Assembly: GCA_902591695.1 (NCBI GenBank)
Contig: CACJBQ010000001.1
Location: 44,129 to 108,128, forward strand
DNA: 64,000 bases
Origin: an uncultured Pelagibacteraceae bacterium
GTDB taxonomy: Bacteria > Pseudomonadota > Alphaproteobacteria > Pelagibacterales > Pelagibacteraceae
Reading direction: 5' to 3'
Shown here: positions 1 through 10,596 of the stretch, piece by piece
How positions within the stretch are numbered: position 1 is the stretch's first letter
How the letters are laid out: each line of letters opens with the position of its first letter
Translations under genes and position numbers: made by a program
The notes under the pieces: model-generated
Database searches by the model: none
The model's input: only the letters and a program-made list of their open reading frames with translations
Told to the model about the DNA's origin: nothing

Positions 1-1
1 G

Positions 2-262
2 GAAACAATATCTAAAGGTGCAGCACAATCTTGGCAAATGGAAAATAGATACCGAACTATGACTGATGATAAGTTTGATTATGGTTTTGCTATTGATTGG
101 ATGAGAAAAGATCTAAAAATTGCAATCGAGGAAGCAAAAAAAAATGGTTCACCTGTGCCTATAACAGAAATTATTGATGGTTATTATGCTGAGGTTCAGG
201 AAATGGGTGGAAATCGTTGGGATAGTTCAGGTTTGATTGCTAGATTAAAAAAGAAAAAATAA
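2..262 (+). CDS. C-terminal part of a 3-hydroxyisobutyrate dehydrogenase / 6-phosphogluconate dehydrogenase-like NAD(P)-binding oxidoreductase (5' truncated by window edge)
   Basis: Frame is open from base 2 (ETISKGAAQSWQMENRYRTM...) upstream of the ORF-track ATG at 38; family-like KGAAQSW and RKDLKIAIEEA segments. Confidence 0.7.
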   Translation, partial: ETISKGAAQSWQMENRYRTMTDDKFDYGFAIDWMRKDLKIAIEEAKKNGSPVPITEIIDGYYAEVQEMGGNRWDSSGLIARLKKKK

Positions 263-267
263 TATTT

Positions 268-873
268 GTGACGGATACAGTTCCTTATTACGAGGACTTT
301 GCAGAGATCAAAAAGAAAATTTGGTCAATGCTGGATAATGCTGTGAAAGATAGAGGTTCTCCTTTTAGAATACCGGTATTCATTTGTGGTGATCAATCAG
401 ACTTTGATGGAAGAATTGTTGTTCTAAGAAAATCTGATCAATCAAATAATTTAGTACAATATCATAGCGATATTAGGTCAGATAAAATTGAAAAATTAAA
501 AGCAAATAAAAATGCAGCAATGTTATTTTACGATAAAGATGAAAAAATACAGGTTAGATTGAAAGTTGAATGTACGGTTAATCACAATAATGATGTAACA
601 AAAGAATCTTGGTCTAAAACCCAACATATTAGTAGAAAATGTTATTTGGTTGATAATGGTCCAGGAACTGAGTCAGATCTACCAACGTCTGGTCTAAAAC
701 CAGAATTAGATAATTTTGATTATACCAAAGAACAAAGCGAAGAGGGTTATAAAAACTTTACTGTTATTCAGTGCAAAATTAAATCTATAGAATGGCTTTA
801 TTTAGCAGCTAAAGGCCATCGAAGAGCAAAGTTTAATTTAGAAAATAAAAAAGATACCTGGTTAGTTCCATAG
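268..873 (+). CDS. pyridoxamine 5'-phosphate oxidase-like FMN-binding protein
   Basis: 201 aa, GTG start; LVQYHSDIRSDKIEKLKANKNAAMLFYDKDEKIQVRLK resembles the PNPOx split barrel; C-terminal WLYLAAKGHRRAKF. Confidence 0.75.
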   Translation: MTDTVPYYEDFAEIKKKIWSMLDNAVKDRGSPFRIPVFICGDQSDFDGRIVVLRKSDQSNNLVQYHSDIRSDKIEKLKANKNAAMLFYDKDEKIQVRLKVECTVNHNNDVTKESWSKTQHISRKCYLVDNGPGTESDLPTSGLKPELDNFDYTKEQSEEGYKNFTVIQCKIKSIEWLYLAAKGHRRAKFNLENKKDTWLVP

Positions 874-1077
874 ATGGTTACTGGATATATATTTACAGCA
901 TTTCTTATAATTTTAGGATTAGCTGTAATGAGATTTGGGAGTATTCATTTTAAAAAATTTAAAGAGGGTAAAACCAAAATCAAATCTAAGTTAAGTGGGC
1001 AATTATCTTTCTTAATTTTATTTATAGTAATAATTGGATTGATCATTTATTCGATTAACGATCTATTATTTAATTAA
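874..1077 (+). CDS. small two-TM membrane protein, hypothetical
   Basis: 67 aa with two hydrophobic segments; abuts the upstream stop codon. Confidence 0.5.
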   Translation: MVTGYIFTAFLIILGLAVMRFGSIHFKKFKEGKTKIKSKLSGQLSFLILFIVIIGLIIYSINDLLFN

Positions 1078-1090
1078 ACCAATTATTCTT

Positions 1091-1381
1091 TTAAATACCT
1101 TTAATAATTATATTTGTACCTTCAGAATTATCGAGTCTTATTTGTTTTATTGGTTTGTATTCTTCCGAATTGTACCATTTTAATGCTTTTTCATATGTAG
1201 GGAATTTAAGAATAATAATTCTAGGAAAATTTGTTTCACCATCAAAAATTTGAAATTCACCAGCTCTTACTAAAAACTCACCACCAAATTTTTTTACGAG
1301 TGGTGTAACCTTTTCAACATATTCTTTATAATTTTCAGGATTAGTTACTTTTAATTGAGCTATCACGTAACCTGCTGGCAT
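1091..1381 (-). CDS. DUF1330 family protein
   Basis: 96 aa; MPAGYVIAQLKVTNPENYKEYVEKV...GGEFLVRAGE pattern typical of DUF1330. Confidence 0.8.
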   Translation of the reverse strand: MPAGYVIAQLKVTNPENYKEYVEKVTPLVKKFGGEFLVRAGEFQIFDGETNFPRIIILKFPTYEKALKWYNSEEYKPIKQIRLDNSEGTNIIIKGI

Positions 1382-1390
1382 TTATCTCCT

Positions 1391-1903
1391 TTAAAAAATT
1401 GATTTCGAGTATTTTTTCCAATTATCTTGATAATGTTTTGTGTTTTCAAATACTGCTTTTTTTTCTTCCTCTGAAACTTCTCTAATAACTTTACCTGGTG
1501 AGCCAACAACCAAAGAGTTATCTGGTATAATTTTATTTTCTGTTATCAAAGCTTTAGCTCCAATAATACAATTCTTTCCAATATTAGCTTTATTTAAGAT
1601 AACAGCTCCAATCCCAATTAAACTATTATCTCCAATGGTACATCCATGAAGCATGACTAAATGTCCAACAGTAACATTTTTTCCTACTTTTAATGGGCAG
1701 CCTGGATCTGTGTGTAATACGCTTCCATCTTGTACATTAGATCCTTCACCAATATGAATATTTTCAATATCTCCTCTAAGCACTGCATTAAACCAAATAC
1801 TTGTATTTTTTTCTAAAGTAACGTCCCCTATTATTGTAGCATTTGGAGCTACCCAATTTTCGCCAGAGTTTTTTGGTTTTTTATCTTTTAAATCATAAAA
1901 CAT
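1391..1903 (-). CDS. gamma-carbonic anhydrase family hexapeptide-repeat protein
   Basis: Left-handed beta-helix hexapeptide repeats; VLRGDIENIHIGEGSNVQDGSVLH and GHLVMLHGCTIGDNSLIGIGAVIL. Confidence 0.85.
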   Translation of the reverse strand: MFYDLKDKKPKNSGENWVAPNATIIGDVTLEKNTSIWFNAVLRGDIENIHIGEGSNVQDGSVLHTDPGCPLKVGKNVTVGHLVMLHGCTIGDNSLIGIGAVILNKANIGKNCIIGAKALITENKIIPDNSLVVGSPGKVIREVSEEEKKAVFENTKHYQDNWKKYSKSIF

Positions 1904-1922
1904 AATCTATATATTTTACATT

Positions 1923-2477
1923 ATGCCTATACAAACTCCAATATGTGATTTTGGTCAAAAAGCTATTCCATTTGAATTAAAATCTACTGATAATAAAATT
2001 CTGTCTTTAAATGATATCAAGGGTGAAAATGGAACTTTGATAATGTTCATTTGTAATCATTGTCCATATGTTAAAGCTATTACAAAAGAATTAGTTGAAG
2101 ATTGTAGTGAATTGAAAAAAATTGATATCAACTCAGTTGCTATCTGCTCAAATGACTTTGTTTATTATCCAGACGACTCATTTGATAACATGATCAAGTT
2201 TTCAAATGAAAATCATTTCAATTTTCCTTACTTGCATGATGAAACTCAAGAAATTGCTAAAGCATATGATGCTGTATGTACTCCAGATTTCTTTGGCTAC
2301 AATAAAAATCTAGAACTTCAATACAGAGGACGATTAAGAGAACTTAAAAAGTTTATTCCAGTTAAAGACGGAGAGAGTGATCTGCTTACAGCTATGAGAC
2401 AAATAGCTGAAACCGGAAAAGGTCCTGAACATCAAATACCCAGTGCAGGCTGTAGTATTAAATGGAAGTATGATTGA
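1923..2477 (+). CDS. thioredoxin-like (AhpC/TSA-type) family protein
   Basis: GTLIMFICNHCPYVKAI motif (CNHCPYV family). Confidence 0.8.
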   Translation: MPIQTPICDFGQKAIPFELKSTDNKILSLNDIKGENGTLIMFICNHCPYVKAITKELVEDCSELKKIDINSVAICSNDFVYYPDDSFDNMIKFSNENHFNFPYLHDETQEIAKAYDAVCTPDFFGYNKNLELQYRGRLRELKKFIPVKDGESDLLTAMRQIAETGKGPEHQIPSAGCSIKWKYD

Positions 2478-3559
2478 TGTATCTAATTGTAACTAGATCA
2501 TTCCCACCTGAGCTTGGTGGCATGCAAAATCTATTGTGGGGCCTCTCGAGAGAACTATCTAAAAATTTTATGATAAAAGTTTTTGCAGATCATATGGAAG
2601 GTCATAAAGAATTTGATGAGCAAGCCTCTTTTTCTATCGAAAGAGTTGGTGGAATTAAACTACTTAGAAAGTACAGAAAGGCACAATTAATTAATGAATA
2701 TATCAAAGAAAATAAAATTGATGGCGTTATTGCTGATCATTGGAAAAGTTTAGAACTTATTAAAACTTCTAAAAAAAAATACTGTTTAATTCATAGTAAA
2801 GAAATCAACCATCCAAAAGGCTCTAGTCAAAATAAAAGAGTGGTTAGTGTTTTAAATAATGTTGAAAAAGTTATAGCAAATTCTCATTTTACAAAAAATT
2901 TAGCAATAGAAATTGGTGTTAATGCAAATAAAGTAATTGTAATAAATCCAGGTGTGGATCCAGCCGAAAAATTAAATAAAAAAACTTTAGATAAAGTTGA
3001 AAGTATACTTAAAGTTAAAAATCCAAGACTTATTACAGTTTCAAGATTTGATAAACGTAAAAACCATGAAAAAATAGTGATGGCTTTAAGAAATTTAAAA
3101 CAAATTTATCCTGATATTGTCTACATATGTGTTGGATATGGAGAGGAAGAAGAAAATATTAAAAAGCTAGTAAAAGAGCTAGATCTTGAGGCACAAGTTA
3201 TGTTTTTTAAAGATATTAGTAATGATTTAAAAAATGCTTTAGTTTCAAAATCAAATATCTTTGTAATGCCATCCATAATTCATAAAAAATCAGTTGAAGG
3301 TTTTGGTATTGCATATGTCGAAGCTGCACAATACGGTATACCATCCATTGGTGGAAAAGATGGTGGTGCATCTGATGCAATTGATCATGAAAAAACTGGT
3401 TTAATATGTGATGGTAACAATCTAGATGATATTTATTCTTCTATTAATACAATATTAGAAAACAAAAAATATATAGATTATGGAAAAAACGCTAAAGAAT
3501 TTGTTCATAAATTTCAATGGTCAAAAATTGTTGAAGAATATAAAAAAATCCTAAGCTAA
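2474..3559 (+). CDS. glycosyltransferase family 4
   Basis: TRSFPPELGGMQNLLWGLSRELSKN N-terminus; VSRFDKRKNHEKIVMAL; EGFGIAYVEAAQYGIPSIGG. Confidence 0.88.
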   Translation: MMYLIVTRSFPPELGGMQNLLWGLSRELSKNFMIKVFADHMEGHKEFDEQASFSIERVGGIKLLRKYRKAQLINEYIKENKIDGVIADHWKSLELIKTSKKKYCLIHSKEINHPKGSSQNKRVVSVLNNVEKVIANSHFTKNLAIEIGVNANKVIVINPGVDPAEKLNKKTLDKVESILKVKNPRLITVSRFDKRKNHEKIVMALRNLKQIYPDIVYICVGYGEEEENIKKLVKELDLEAQVMFFKDISNDLKNALVSKSNIFVMPSIIHKKSVEGFGIAYVEAAQYGIPSIGGKDGGASDAIDHEKTGLICDGNNLDDIYSSINTILENKKYIDYGKNAKEFVHKFQWSKIVEEYKKILS

Positions 3560-3562
3560 TTT

Positions 3563-4426
3563 ATGTTTATTCTAAAATCCAAAGAGTCTATTGGAATACT
3601 TTTTGGTATTTTTGCTTATTTATCTTTTTCTATTTTAGACACAATACAAAAAACTCTAATTATTAATCATACAGTTTTTCAATTACTTTTCGTGAAGTAT
3701 TTTTTTGTTTTTTTTTTAGCTTTTTTTGAGTCTAAGAGAAAAAAAAATAATTTATTTTATAAATCTAAAGATATTAAATTACAGATATTTAGAAGCTTAT
3801 TATCTGTGTTGGAATCTGGGTGTTTTGTTTTATCATTTAAATATTTATCTTTAGCAAATGCTCATAGTATTGGTTCCTTAGCGCCAGTAATAGTAGTTGC
3901 TTTATCTGCAATAATCTTGAAAGAAAAAGTATCTGTTAAAACGTGGATAGCAATTTTTATTGGATTTCTCGGAGTTTTGATAATTCTAAGACCAACCTCA
4001 TCAATTTTTGATCCTAAAGCTTTAATACCTCTATTCGCAGCATTTGTACTAGGACTTTATCAGGTGATCACTAAAAAAGTTTCAAAATATGACTCACACG
4101 AAACATCTTTGTTTTTTACCTCAATAATTGGTTTATTAGTTATGTCGTTATTAGCTTTTAATTTTTGGAGACCAATAGATAACTCTTTATACCCAATGTT
4201 TTTAGGCATAGGTATATTTTTTTCATTAGGTCTTTACCTTCAAATCATTGCTTTAAGTAAAGCTAGAGCAAGTATAATCCAACCATTTCATTACACTTTA
4301 ATTTTTTGGGCAATAATTTTTGGATATATATTTTATAATGATATTCCAGATATGTTCACAATTATTGGAGCAATAATAATTACTTGTTCTGGCATCTTTG
4401 TTTTAAAGCAATCATCAAAAAATTAA
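3563..4426 (+). CDS. DMT superfamily (EamA) transporter
   Basis: About 10 TM segments; SLANAHSIGSLAPVIVVALSAIILKEKVS EamA signature. Confidence 0.85.
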   Translation: MFILKSKESIGILFGIFAYLSFSILDTIQKTLIINHTVFQLLFVKYFFVFFLAFFESKRKKNNLFYKSKDIKLQIFRSLLSVLESGCFVLSFKYLSLANAHSIGSLAPVIVVALSAIILKEKVSVKTWIAIFIGFLGVLIILRPTSSIFDPKALIPLFAAFVLGLYQVITKKVSKYDSHETSLFFTSIIGLLVMSLLAFNFWRPIDNSLYPMFLGIGIFFSLGLYLQIIALSKARASIIQPFHYTLIFWAIIFGYIFYNDIPDMFTIIGAIIITCSGIFVLKQSSKN

Positions 4427-4428
4427 CT

Positions 4429-4452
4429 TAAACTATGATTGTTTATAGTTTA
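4429..4452 (+). terminator. hairpin between the two DMT transporter genes
   Basis: TAAACTAT-N8-ATAGTTTA followed by GTTTT. Confidence 0.45.
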
Positions 4453-4475
4453 GTTTTACATATAGTCATCTACTG

Positions 4476-5363
4476 ATGTCTAAGAATAAATTAGCAATTT
4501 TTTTAATTATAATCTCAGTTTTTTGTGGGACATTAATGTTAACCTTTTTAAAATTAGCACAAGAGGAAGTTAATGTTTATGTTGCAGGTTTTTTTAGATT
4601 TTTATTTGGTTTCCTAATTATTTTTCCCTATATGCTAAAATCTAATTTTACAGTTTTTAAAACCAATCATCACAAGAAACATTTTCTTAGAGCGGTTTTA
4701 AATTTACCTTCAATGCTGTTATATTTTTCAGCTTTAGTAATGATGCCAATTGAAAAAGCTACAGCAATATCTTTTGTTGTCCCTTTCTTAGTAACAATTC
4801 TTGCTGTTTTATTTCTTGGAGAAAAAATTTATATGTTCAGGAGTTTTGCTTTAGTTTTAGGATTTATCGGCATGTTGGTAATTTTAAGACCAGGAATAAT
4901 TGAAATCTCTATTGGTGTTTATATGGCGCTAGCCTCGTCTTTTATGTGGTCTGTGGTTATCATAATTACAAAAAGTGTTGCAAGAGACGATAGTCCAATA
5001 ACTATTTTATCTTATGGATATACATATATGACAATTTTTAGTTTTATTTTTGCATTGATTTATTGGCAAACACCTAGTTTTCAAACTTTCATTTATTTAT
5101 TTTTCGCAGGTTTTTTTGGTACATTATTGCATCTTTGTATAAATCATGCATATAAACTAGTGGATGTTAGCATGACACAACCATATTCTTTTCTAAGTTT
5201 AGTCTTCGCTTCTTTAATTGGTTATTATGTTTTTAGTGAAACACCTGATCTCTTCACTTGGATTGGTGCAAGTATTATATTTTTAGGTGTTTTTATCATG
5301 TCATATCGTGAAATGAAGCTTGATAAAGATATTATTAGAAAACGAATAGATATTAAATCTTAA
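4476..5363 (+). CDS. DMT superfamily (EamA) transporter
   Basis: About 10 TM; EKATAISFVVPFLVTILAVLFLGEKI. Confidence 0.85.
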   Translation: MSKNKLAIFLIIISVFCGTLMLTFLKLAQEEVNVYVAGFFRFLFGFLIIFPYMLKSNFTVFKTNHHKKHFLRAVLNLPSMLLYFSALVMMPIEKATAISFVVPFLVTILAVLFLGEKIYMFRSFALVLGFIGMLVILRPGIIEISIGVYMALASSFMWSVVIIITKSVARDDSPITILSYGYTYMTIFSFIFALIYWQTPSFQTFIYLFFAGFFGTLLHLCINHAYKLVDVSMTQPYSFLSLVFASLIGYYVFSETPDLFTWIGASIIFLGVFIMSYREMKLDKDIIRKRIDIKS

Positions 5364-6859
5364 TTTTTCTTCTTAAAAGTTTTGTAAATATGCCAAACTA
5401 CAATTAAAATTGTAGTTGCTAGGATGCATGCAGTTAATGTTCTGTCCCACAAAAATTCCCACGAACCATTACTTAATAATAATGATCGTCTCAAGTTTTC
5501 TTCCATCAATCCACCTAAAACAAAAGCTAATATTAAAGGTGGCATTGGAAAATCATATAATCTTAAAAAAGTTGCAACTATAGCAATTCCAATCATCAAA
5601 TAAATATCAAAGTTATTAAATGACATTACATAAATACCAGTGACAGAGAAAAATAAAATTAAAGGAATTAAATAATTTTTAGGAACTGCGAGAATTCTAG
5701 CAATATAGGGAATAAGTGGTAAGTTTAATATAAGCAAAATTACCATTCCAATGTACATAGACATAATTATTGACCAAAAAATTTCGGGGTTAGTCATATA
5801 AAGTCTAGGACCAGGCTGGACTCCAAAACCTAACAAAGCTCCTAGCATTACAGCTGTAGTTCCGCTTCCAGGAATTCCTAAAGTAAGCATTGGAACAAAA
5901 GAACCTGAGCAAGCAGCATTATTTGCAGTTTCTGGTGCAGATAAACCATTTACACTCCCTTTGCCAAATTTTTCTTTCTCTTCATCACTGACTACATTTC
6001 TTTCCATTCCATAAGCTAAAAAAGATGCAATTGTTGCACCTGCTCCTGGTAATACACCAATTAAAAAACCAATAATTGATGATCTTGGAATTGTTTTATA
6101 CATTTTTGTACGTTCTTCTTTATTAATTCTAATTGAACCTAGTTCTGTTAAAGAAACTTGTTTAGCAGCACTGGTTGGATCATTTCTTTTTAAAATAATT
6201 GTTAAAGCTTCACTCATTGCAAATGTTGCCATCACAACAAGTACAAAACTAATTCCATCAGTTAAGTTCATATTATCAAATGTAAATCTTGTGATATCAG
6301 ACAAACTATCTTGACCAACTGAAGCTAACATCAAGCCTAGGACCACCATCATCATTGCTTTTAAAAATTGACCTTTAGATGAAAAAGCAGCAATTGCGGT
6401 TAAACCTAAAATCATTAAAGCAAAATAATCTGGTGATCTAAAAGATAAGCTTACTTTTGATAAACTTGGTGCCATAAATAATAAATAAATTGCTGATAAT
6501 GTTCCACCAGCAAAAGAACTCCATGCAGCAATCGCTAAAGCCTTACCTGCTTTACCTTGTTGAGCCATTGGATAACCATCAAATGAAGTTGCGACAGTTC
6601 CTGGAACTCCTGGTGCATTTAATAATATAGAAGAAGTAGATCCGCCAAATACTGCTCCATAATAAACCCCGGCCATCAAAATCAATCCTGTTGCAGGATC
6701 AAAGCCATAAGTAATTGGTATCATTAGAGCAATTGCAGTCATTGGACCAAGTCCTGGAAGCATTCCAATGATTGTTCCGAAAAAACATCCAACCATTACC
6801 ATTAATATATTTTGAAGCGTAAGTGCTGTAGTTAATCCAATTAATATCCCTTCAATCAT
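5360..6859 (-). CDS. tctA: tripartite tricarboxylate transporter large permease TctA
   Basis: 499 aa; GTIIGMLPGLGPMTAIALMIP, GAVFGGSTSSILLNAPGVPGT, TLGIPGSGTTAVMLGALL. Confidence 0.93.
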   Translation of the reverse strand: MIEGILIGLTTALTLQNILMVMVGCFFGTIIGMLPGLGPMTAIALMIPITYGFDPATGLILMAGVYYGAVFGGSTSSILLNAPGVPGTVATSFDGYPMAQQGKAGKALAIAAWSSFAGGTLSAIYLLFMAPSLSKVSLSFRSPDYFALMILGLTAIAAFSSKGQFLKAMMMVVLGLMLASVGQDSLSDITRFTFDNMNLTDGISFVLVVMATFAMSEALTIILKRNDPTSAAKQVSLTELGSIRINKEERTKMYKTIPRSSIIGFLIGVLPGAGATIASFLAYGMERNVVSDEEKEKFGKGSVNGLSAPETANNAACSGSFVPMLTLGIPGSGTTAVMLGALLGFGVQPGPRLYMTNPEIFWSIIMSMYIGMVILLILNLPLIPYIARILAVPKNYLIPLILFFSVTGIYVMSFNNFDIYLMIGIAIVATFLRLYDFPMPPLILAFVLGGLMEENLRRSLLLSNGSWEFLWDRTLTACILATTILIVVWHIYKTFKKKN

Positions 6860-7326
6860 CCCATGACCCCAATTGATTTTAAGAATGGATCTCTTAAATA
6901 AATATCAAGAATACCATGAAGCAAATACATAAAGGCAGCAACAAATGGAAAAGATAATAAAAACATTAATATCCACCTTCGTTCTCCTAAAAAATAATAT
7001 GAAGCAAATAAAAATAAAGAAGTGGTCAAGAAATAACCTACTTTTAAAATTGTAGCTCCATAAATAATAGCAATCAGTATAAGAATACCTGTTTTTTTAT
7101 ACTCTAAGTTTTGATGATCAACTTTAATAGTATTTGGGTCTGGTAAAATAAGTTTTAATCCAGAAAAAAATAATCCTGCATAACCTAAATAAATTGGAAA
7201 TGTTCGTGCATTAAATGGTGCATTTTCATCAAATGCAAATACTTGAATTTGGTAAGCAGTATATAAATAAAATGCTGAAAAAATAAAAAAGAGCAGTGAT
7301 ATAATTTTTGTAGTATTTATATTCAC
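6856..7326 (-). CDS. tctB: tripartite tricarboxylate transporter small permease TctB
   Basis: 156 aa, 4 TM; position between tctA and tctC. Confidence 0.85.
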   Translation of the reverse strand: MNINTTKIISLLFFIFSAFYLYTAYQIQVFAFDENAPFNARTFPIYLGYAGLFFSGLKLILPDPNTIKVDHQNLEYKKTGILILIAIIYGATILKVGYFLTTSLFLFASYYFLGERRWILMFLLSFPFVAAFMYLLHGILDIYLRDPFLKSIGVMG

Positions 7327-7340
7327 TGCTCTAATTTCAA

Positions 7341-7357
7341 ATAATCCTAAGGATTAT
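7341..7357 (-). promoter_or_regulatory. inverted repeat overlapping the tctC stop codon
   Basis: ATAATCC-TAA-GGATTAT. Confidence 0.5.
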
Positions 7358-8334
7358 ATAACTCCTAGTTTTTTCATAAGAGCTGTCATTTCTTGTGTTT
7401 GTTTTTCTAAGAAAGAAACAAACTTTCCTTCTGGATTATAAATATTAACCCAAGCATTTCTTGCTCTGACAGTTTCCCATTCAGGAGTTTTTTGAACATC
7501 GCCAAGCATTTTTGCAATAGCAGATCTATCAGCATTGCTCATACCTGGAGGGCCAAAGAAACCTCTCCAGTTAACGAATTGTACATCATATCCTTGTTCT
7601 TTAAGAGTTGGTGCATCTGGTGCATCAGAAACTCTTGAAGGCGCAGTGATACCAATAATTCTTACTTGGTCTCTTGCACCCATCAATTCACCTAAACCAG
7701 TTGATATGATTTGAGTTTCTCCAGATAAAAGTCCAGCTAAAGCTTTTCCACCAGCATCATAAGGAATGTATTGAACTGCATTTGGATCTGCACCTGCAGC
7801 TTGGAAAGCTAAAGCACCAATTAAATGGTCCATACTTCCTCTCACTGATCCACCAGCCATTTTAACTGAATTTGGATCTTTTTTGTAAGCATTAACTACA
7901 TCTTTAAAATTTTTAAAAGATGAACTTTTTGCAACTGCGATAGCACCGTAGTCACCAATTACACCAGCTATTGGCACAACATCTTTATAAGATAAAGTTC
8001 CACTTCCTTTTACATAACCTTTGTGTCTAGTAATTGATCTTAATACTAATGGTGTTGATTGAACTAAAACTGTATTAGCAGGTTTAGTATTGATCATGTA
8101 AGCTAAAGCTTTACCACCACCACCACCTGACATATTTTCAAATGATGCACTACTTAACATTCCAGCTTTTGTTAAAGCTTCTCCAGTACCTCTAGCGGTT
8201 CCATCCCAACCACCACCAGCACCACCACCAATTACAAAGTGCAATTTGTCAATTGCAACTGAGCTTGTAGTTGTTGCTGATAATAATAGGATTGCTGAGA
8301 ATAATACTGAAACTATTTTTTTTAAGTTTTTCAT
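7354..8334 (-). CDS. tctC: tripartite tricarboxylate transporter substrate-binding protein TctC
   Basis: 326 aa with signal peptide; FVIGGGAGGGWDGTARGTGEAL Bug-family N-terminus. Confidence 0.92.
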   Translation of the reverse strand: MKNLKKIVSVLFSAILLLSATTTSSVAIDKLHFVIGGGAGGGWDGTARGTGEALTKAGMLSSASFENMSGGGGGKALAYMINTKPANTVLVQSTPLVLRSITRHKGYVKGSGTLSYKDVVPIAGVIGDYGAIAVAKSSSFKNFKDVVNAYKKDPNSVKMAGGSVRGSMDHLIGALAFQAAGADPNAVQYIPYDAGGKALAGLLSGETQIISTGLGELMGARDQVRIIGITAPSRVSDAPDAPTLKEQGYDVQFVNWRGFFGPPGMSNADRSAIAKMLGDVQKTPEWETVRARNAWVNIYNPEGKFVSFLEKQTQEMTALMKKLGVI

Positions 8335-8556
8335 TATTTATCCCTCTCTAATTTAAAAACGTTAGTTAATTATAGTCTTAATGTTTATTCAACCTGTAAT
8401 TAAGTAACACAACTTTTAATTGAAACTACTTTAGCAAAAAAAATATCAATCTAATATGATATTTTATTTTTTTTACAGATTAAAGTTTCACTTAATTCAC
8501 TAGTTTTAATTTCTTTTTTCTTATCTTTTAAAAAGTTGATGATAGAAGCTTAATAA

Positions 8557-9633
8557 ATGATTAAACATCAAATCAAATCTTATCTTGAAAATACTAAACA
8601 AGTATTTTCAATTAAATTTATTTCTGTTCTGATAATTTCTTTTCCTAGCGCAATTATTGCGGACTATTTTAATATTCCTCTTGCTTGGTTTTTGGGTCCA
8701 ATGATTATCACATCAATTGCTGCTTTATCAGGTCTTAAAATTACTATGCCAAAAATTGTATTAAGTTTTATCTTGATAATTTTGGGTTTGCATATTGGAA
8801 ATTACATTGATCAAAATCTATTTAATCAAATGCTTGATTGGATTTGGACTTCATTAATTATGTTAATCTACATAATAATTTGTATTTTAGTTGTAGCTAA
8901 ATATCTCCAAAAATTTGCAAGTTATGGAGAAAAAGCCTCAATATTTTCAGCAGCACCTGGTGCGCTGGGTCCTTTAATGATTTTAGCAGAAAATGAAAGA
9001 ACAGATTTATCTCAAGTTGCAACTTCTCACTTAATTAGATTAATAATCATAATAACTGTCATTCCATTTATTATAGTTAATAATACTGACAACAGTGTTT
9101 TGTTAAATGATGACTTCAATTATTTAGATCAAAATCATTTCAATTTAATTTTACTTATTTTTGCTGCTTTGTTTTTTATATTTGTTTTTGATAAAATTAG
9201 AATACCTGCAGCTTTACTATCTGGAACATTATTTGCGAGTGGTTTGTTACAAATTACAGATATAGCCTCATATAAATTACCAGATGAAACGGTAAATTTT
9301 TGTTTGCTAATTCTTGGTTCTTCGGTTGGTTGTAGATTTGCTGAAAAAACTGTTAAAGAGATAGCTAATAATTCTCTGCATAGTATTGTGGCTACTACTA
9401 TTTTGGTAGTATTAGGTTTGGTTGCAGCCTATGTTGCAACATTCTTTGTTGAGACAAATATTTTAACTCTAATATTATCTTATAGTCCTGGTGGAATTTA
9501 TGAGGTGGCAGTTATAGCAATTGCTTTTGATCTAGACCCAGATTTTGTTGCTTTTCACCATATAATAAGATTACTTTTTATACTTTTCACAGTTCCTGTA
9601 TTTTTAAGAGTATTAGAAAAAATTAAGAAATAA
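8557..9633 (+). CDS. AbrB family (ammonia monooxygenase-like) membrane protein
   Basis: Duplicated 4-5 TM halves; ADYFNIPLAWFLGPMIITS and LLILGSSVGCRF; SYSPGGIYEVAVIAIAFDLDPDFVAFHH. Confidence 0.82.
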   Translation: MIKHQIKSYLENTKQVFSIKFISVLIISFPSAIIADYFNIPLAWFLGPMIITSIAALSGLKITMPKIVLSFILIILGLHIGNYIDQNLFNQMLDWIWTSLIMLIYIIICILVVAKYLQKFASYGEKASIFSAAPGALGPLMILAENERTDLSQVATSHLIRLIIIITVIPFIIVNNTDNSVLLNDDFNYLDQNHFNLILLIFAALFFIFVFDKIRIPAALLSGTLFASGLLQITDIASYKLPDETVNFCLLILGSSVGCRFAEKTVKEIANNSLHSIVATTILVVLGLVAAYVATFFVETNILTLILSYSPGGIYEVAVIAIAFDLDPDFVAFHHIIRLLFILFTVPVFLRVLEKIKK

Positions 9634-10564
9634 TTTCAGAAAGTCTTTCAAAAACTTTTTCTGCTGAGAGTTTAGATAATTCAGGAGCTTGTATTGCTTT
9701 AAAATTTTCCCTTTCGATACTTACTTTAAAAGGAGTTGTATGAGATCCAAATAAAGCGATTCCTTTTGAACCTAAATGTGCTGTCATATGCGCTGGTCCA
9801 GTATCATTTGCAACAACAAATGAACTATCTTTAATCAATGTTGCTAACTGTGAAATATCTAAAGCTTTGCCATTATCCAAAACACAAAGTGCATTAATAT
9901 TTGATGCTTCTTTAATTTCATTTGGTCCAGGTGCAATTACTACTTTAAATTTGTTATCTGATTTTTCGTTAATCATTGCAATTAACTCATTATAATAAGG
10001 CCATTTCTTTGAAGTTAAATGAGGAGAGCAAAAAGGAAAAATAAGAATATATTTATCTAATTTATGGTGATTTTTTATTTGAGATATGTCTGTTGTGCTC
10101 CATGAAAAATCAGGTTTCAAAGTATGATTTGTATTTATGCCTGAACTTTTTAATTGATAATCAAATCTAGACAAAACAGAGTCTTTATCAAAATCTTGTT
10201 TTGTAGTTCCTTCAGGTAATGTTGTATCAGTAGATGACCAAGTATCTTTCGTTGCTTTTGGAAATAAAATTTTTTTATAAAAAGCTGTTCTACTTGAGTT
10301 CTGGAGATCATAAACTTTAGAGAAATTATATTTTTTTATATTTTTCATTAATGAATATAAATAAATCAGGTTTAGTCTTGATAATCGCTTATCCAAAATA
10401 ACATCAGAAATATGTGGATTTTTTTTAAATAAATCAAAGTATGGTTTAGTTGTGAGCAAATAAATTTCATCTCCTTCATGATTCTCAGAAATATCTTGAA
10501 TTGCACCACAAGCTTGAGCTATATCACCCAAAGATCCATGTTTAATGATTAAAATATTAGACAT
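9623..10564 (-). CDS. glycosyltransferase family 9 (heptosyltransferase-like)
   Basis: NILIIKHGSLGDIAQACGAI; FPFCSPHLTSKKWPYYNELI; VVANDTGPAHMTAHLGSKGIALFG. Confidence 0.88.
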   Translation of the reverse strand: MSNILIIKHGSLGDIAQACGAIQDISENHEGDEIYLLTTKPYFDLFKKNPHISDVILDKRLSRLNLIYLYSLMKNIKKYNFSKVYDLQNSSRTAFYKKILFPKATKDTWSSTDTTLPEGTTKQDFDKDSVLSRFDYQLKSSGINTNHTLKPDFSWSTTDISQIKNHHKLDKYILIFPFCSPHLTSKKWPYYNELIAMINEKSDNKFKVVIAPGPNEIKEASNINALCVLDNGKALDISQLATLIKDSSFVVANDTGPAHMTAHLGSKGIALFGSHTTPFKVSIERENFKAIQAPELSKLSAEKVFERLSEIIS

Positions 10565-10596
10565 ATTTTTAACAATTTAACATAGTATAAAATTTA

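Noticed and set aside
1440-1649. Plus-strand ORF opposite the carbonic anhydrase-like gene
   Set aside because: Lies entirely antisense to a well-supported hexapeptide-repeat CDS; composition is an antisense artefact
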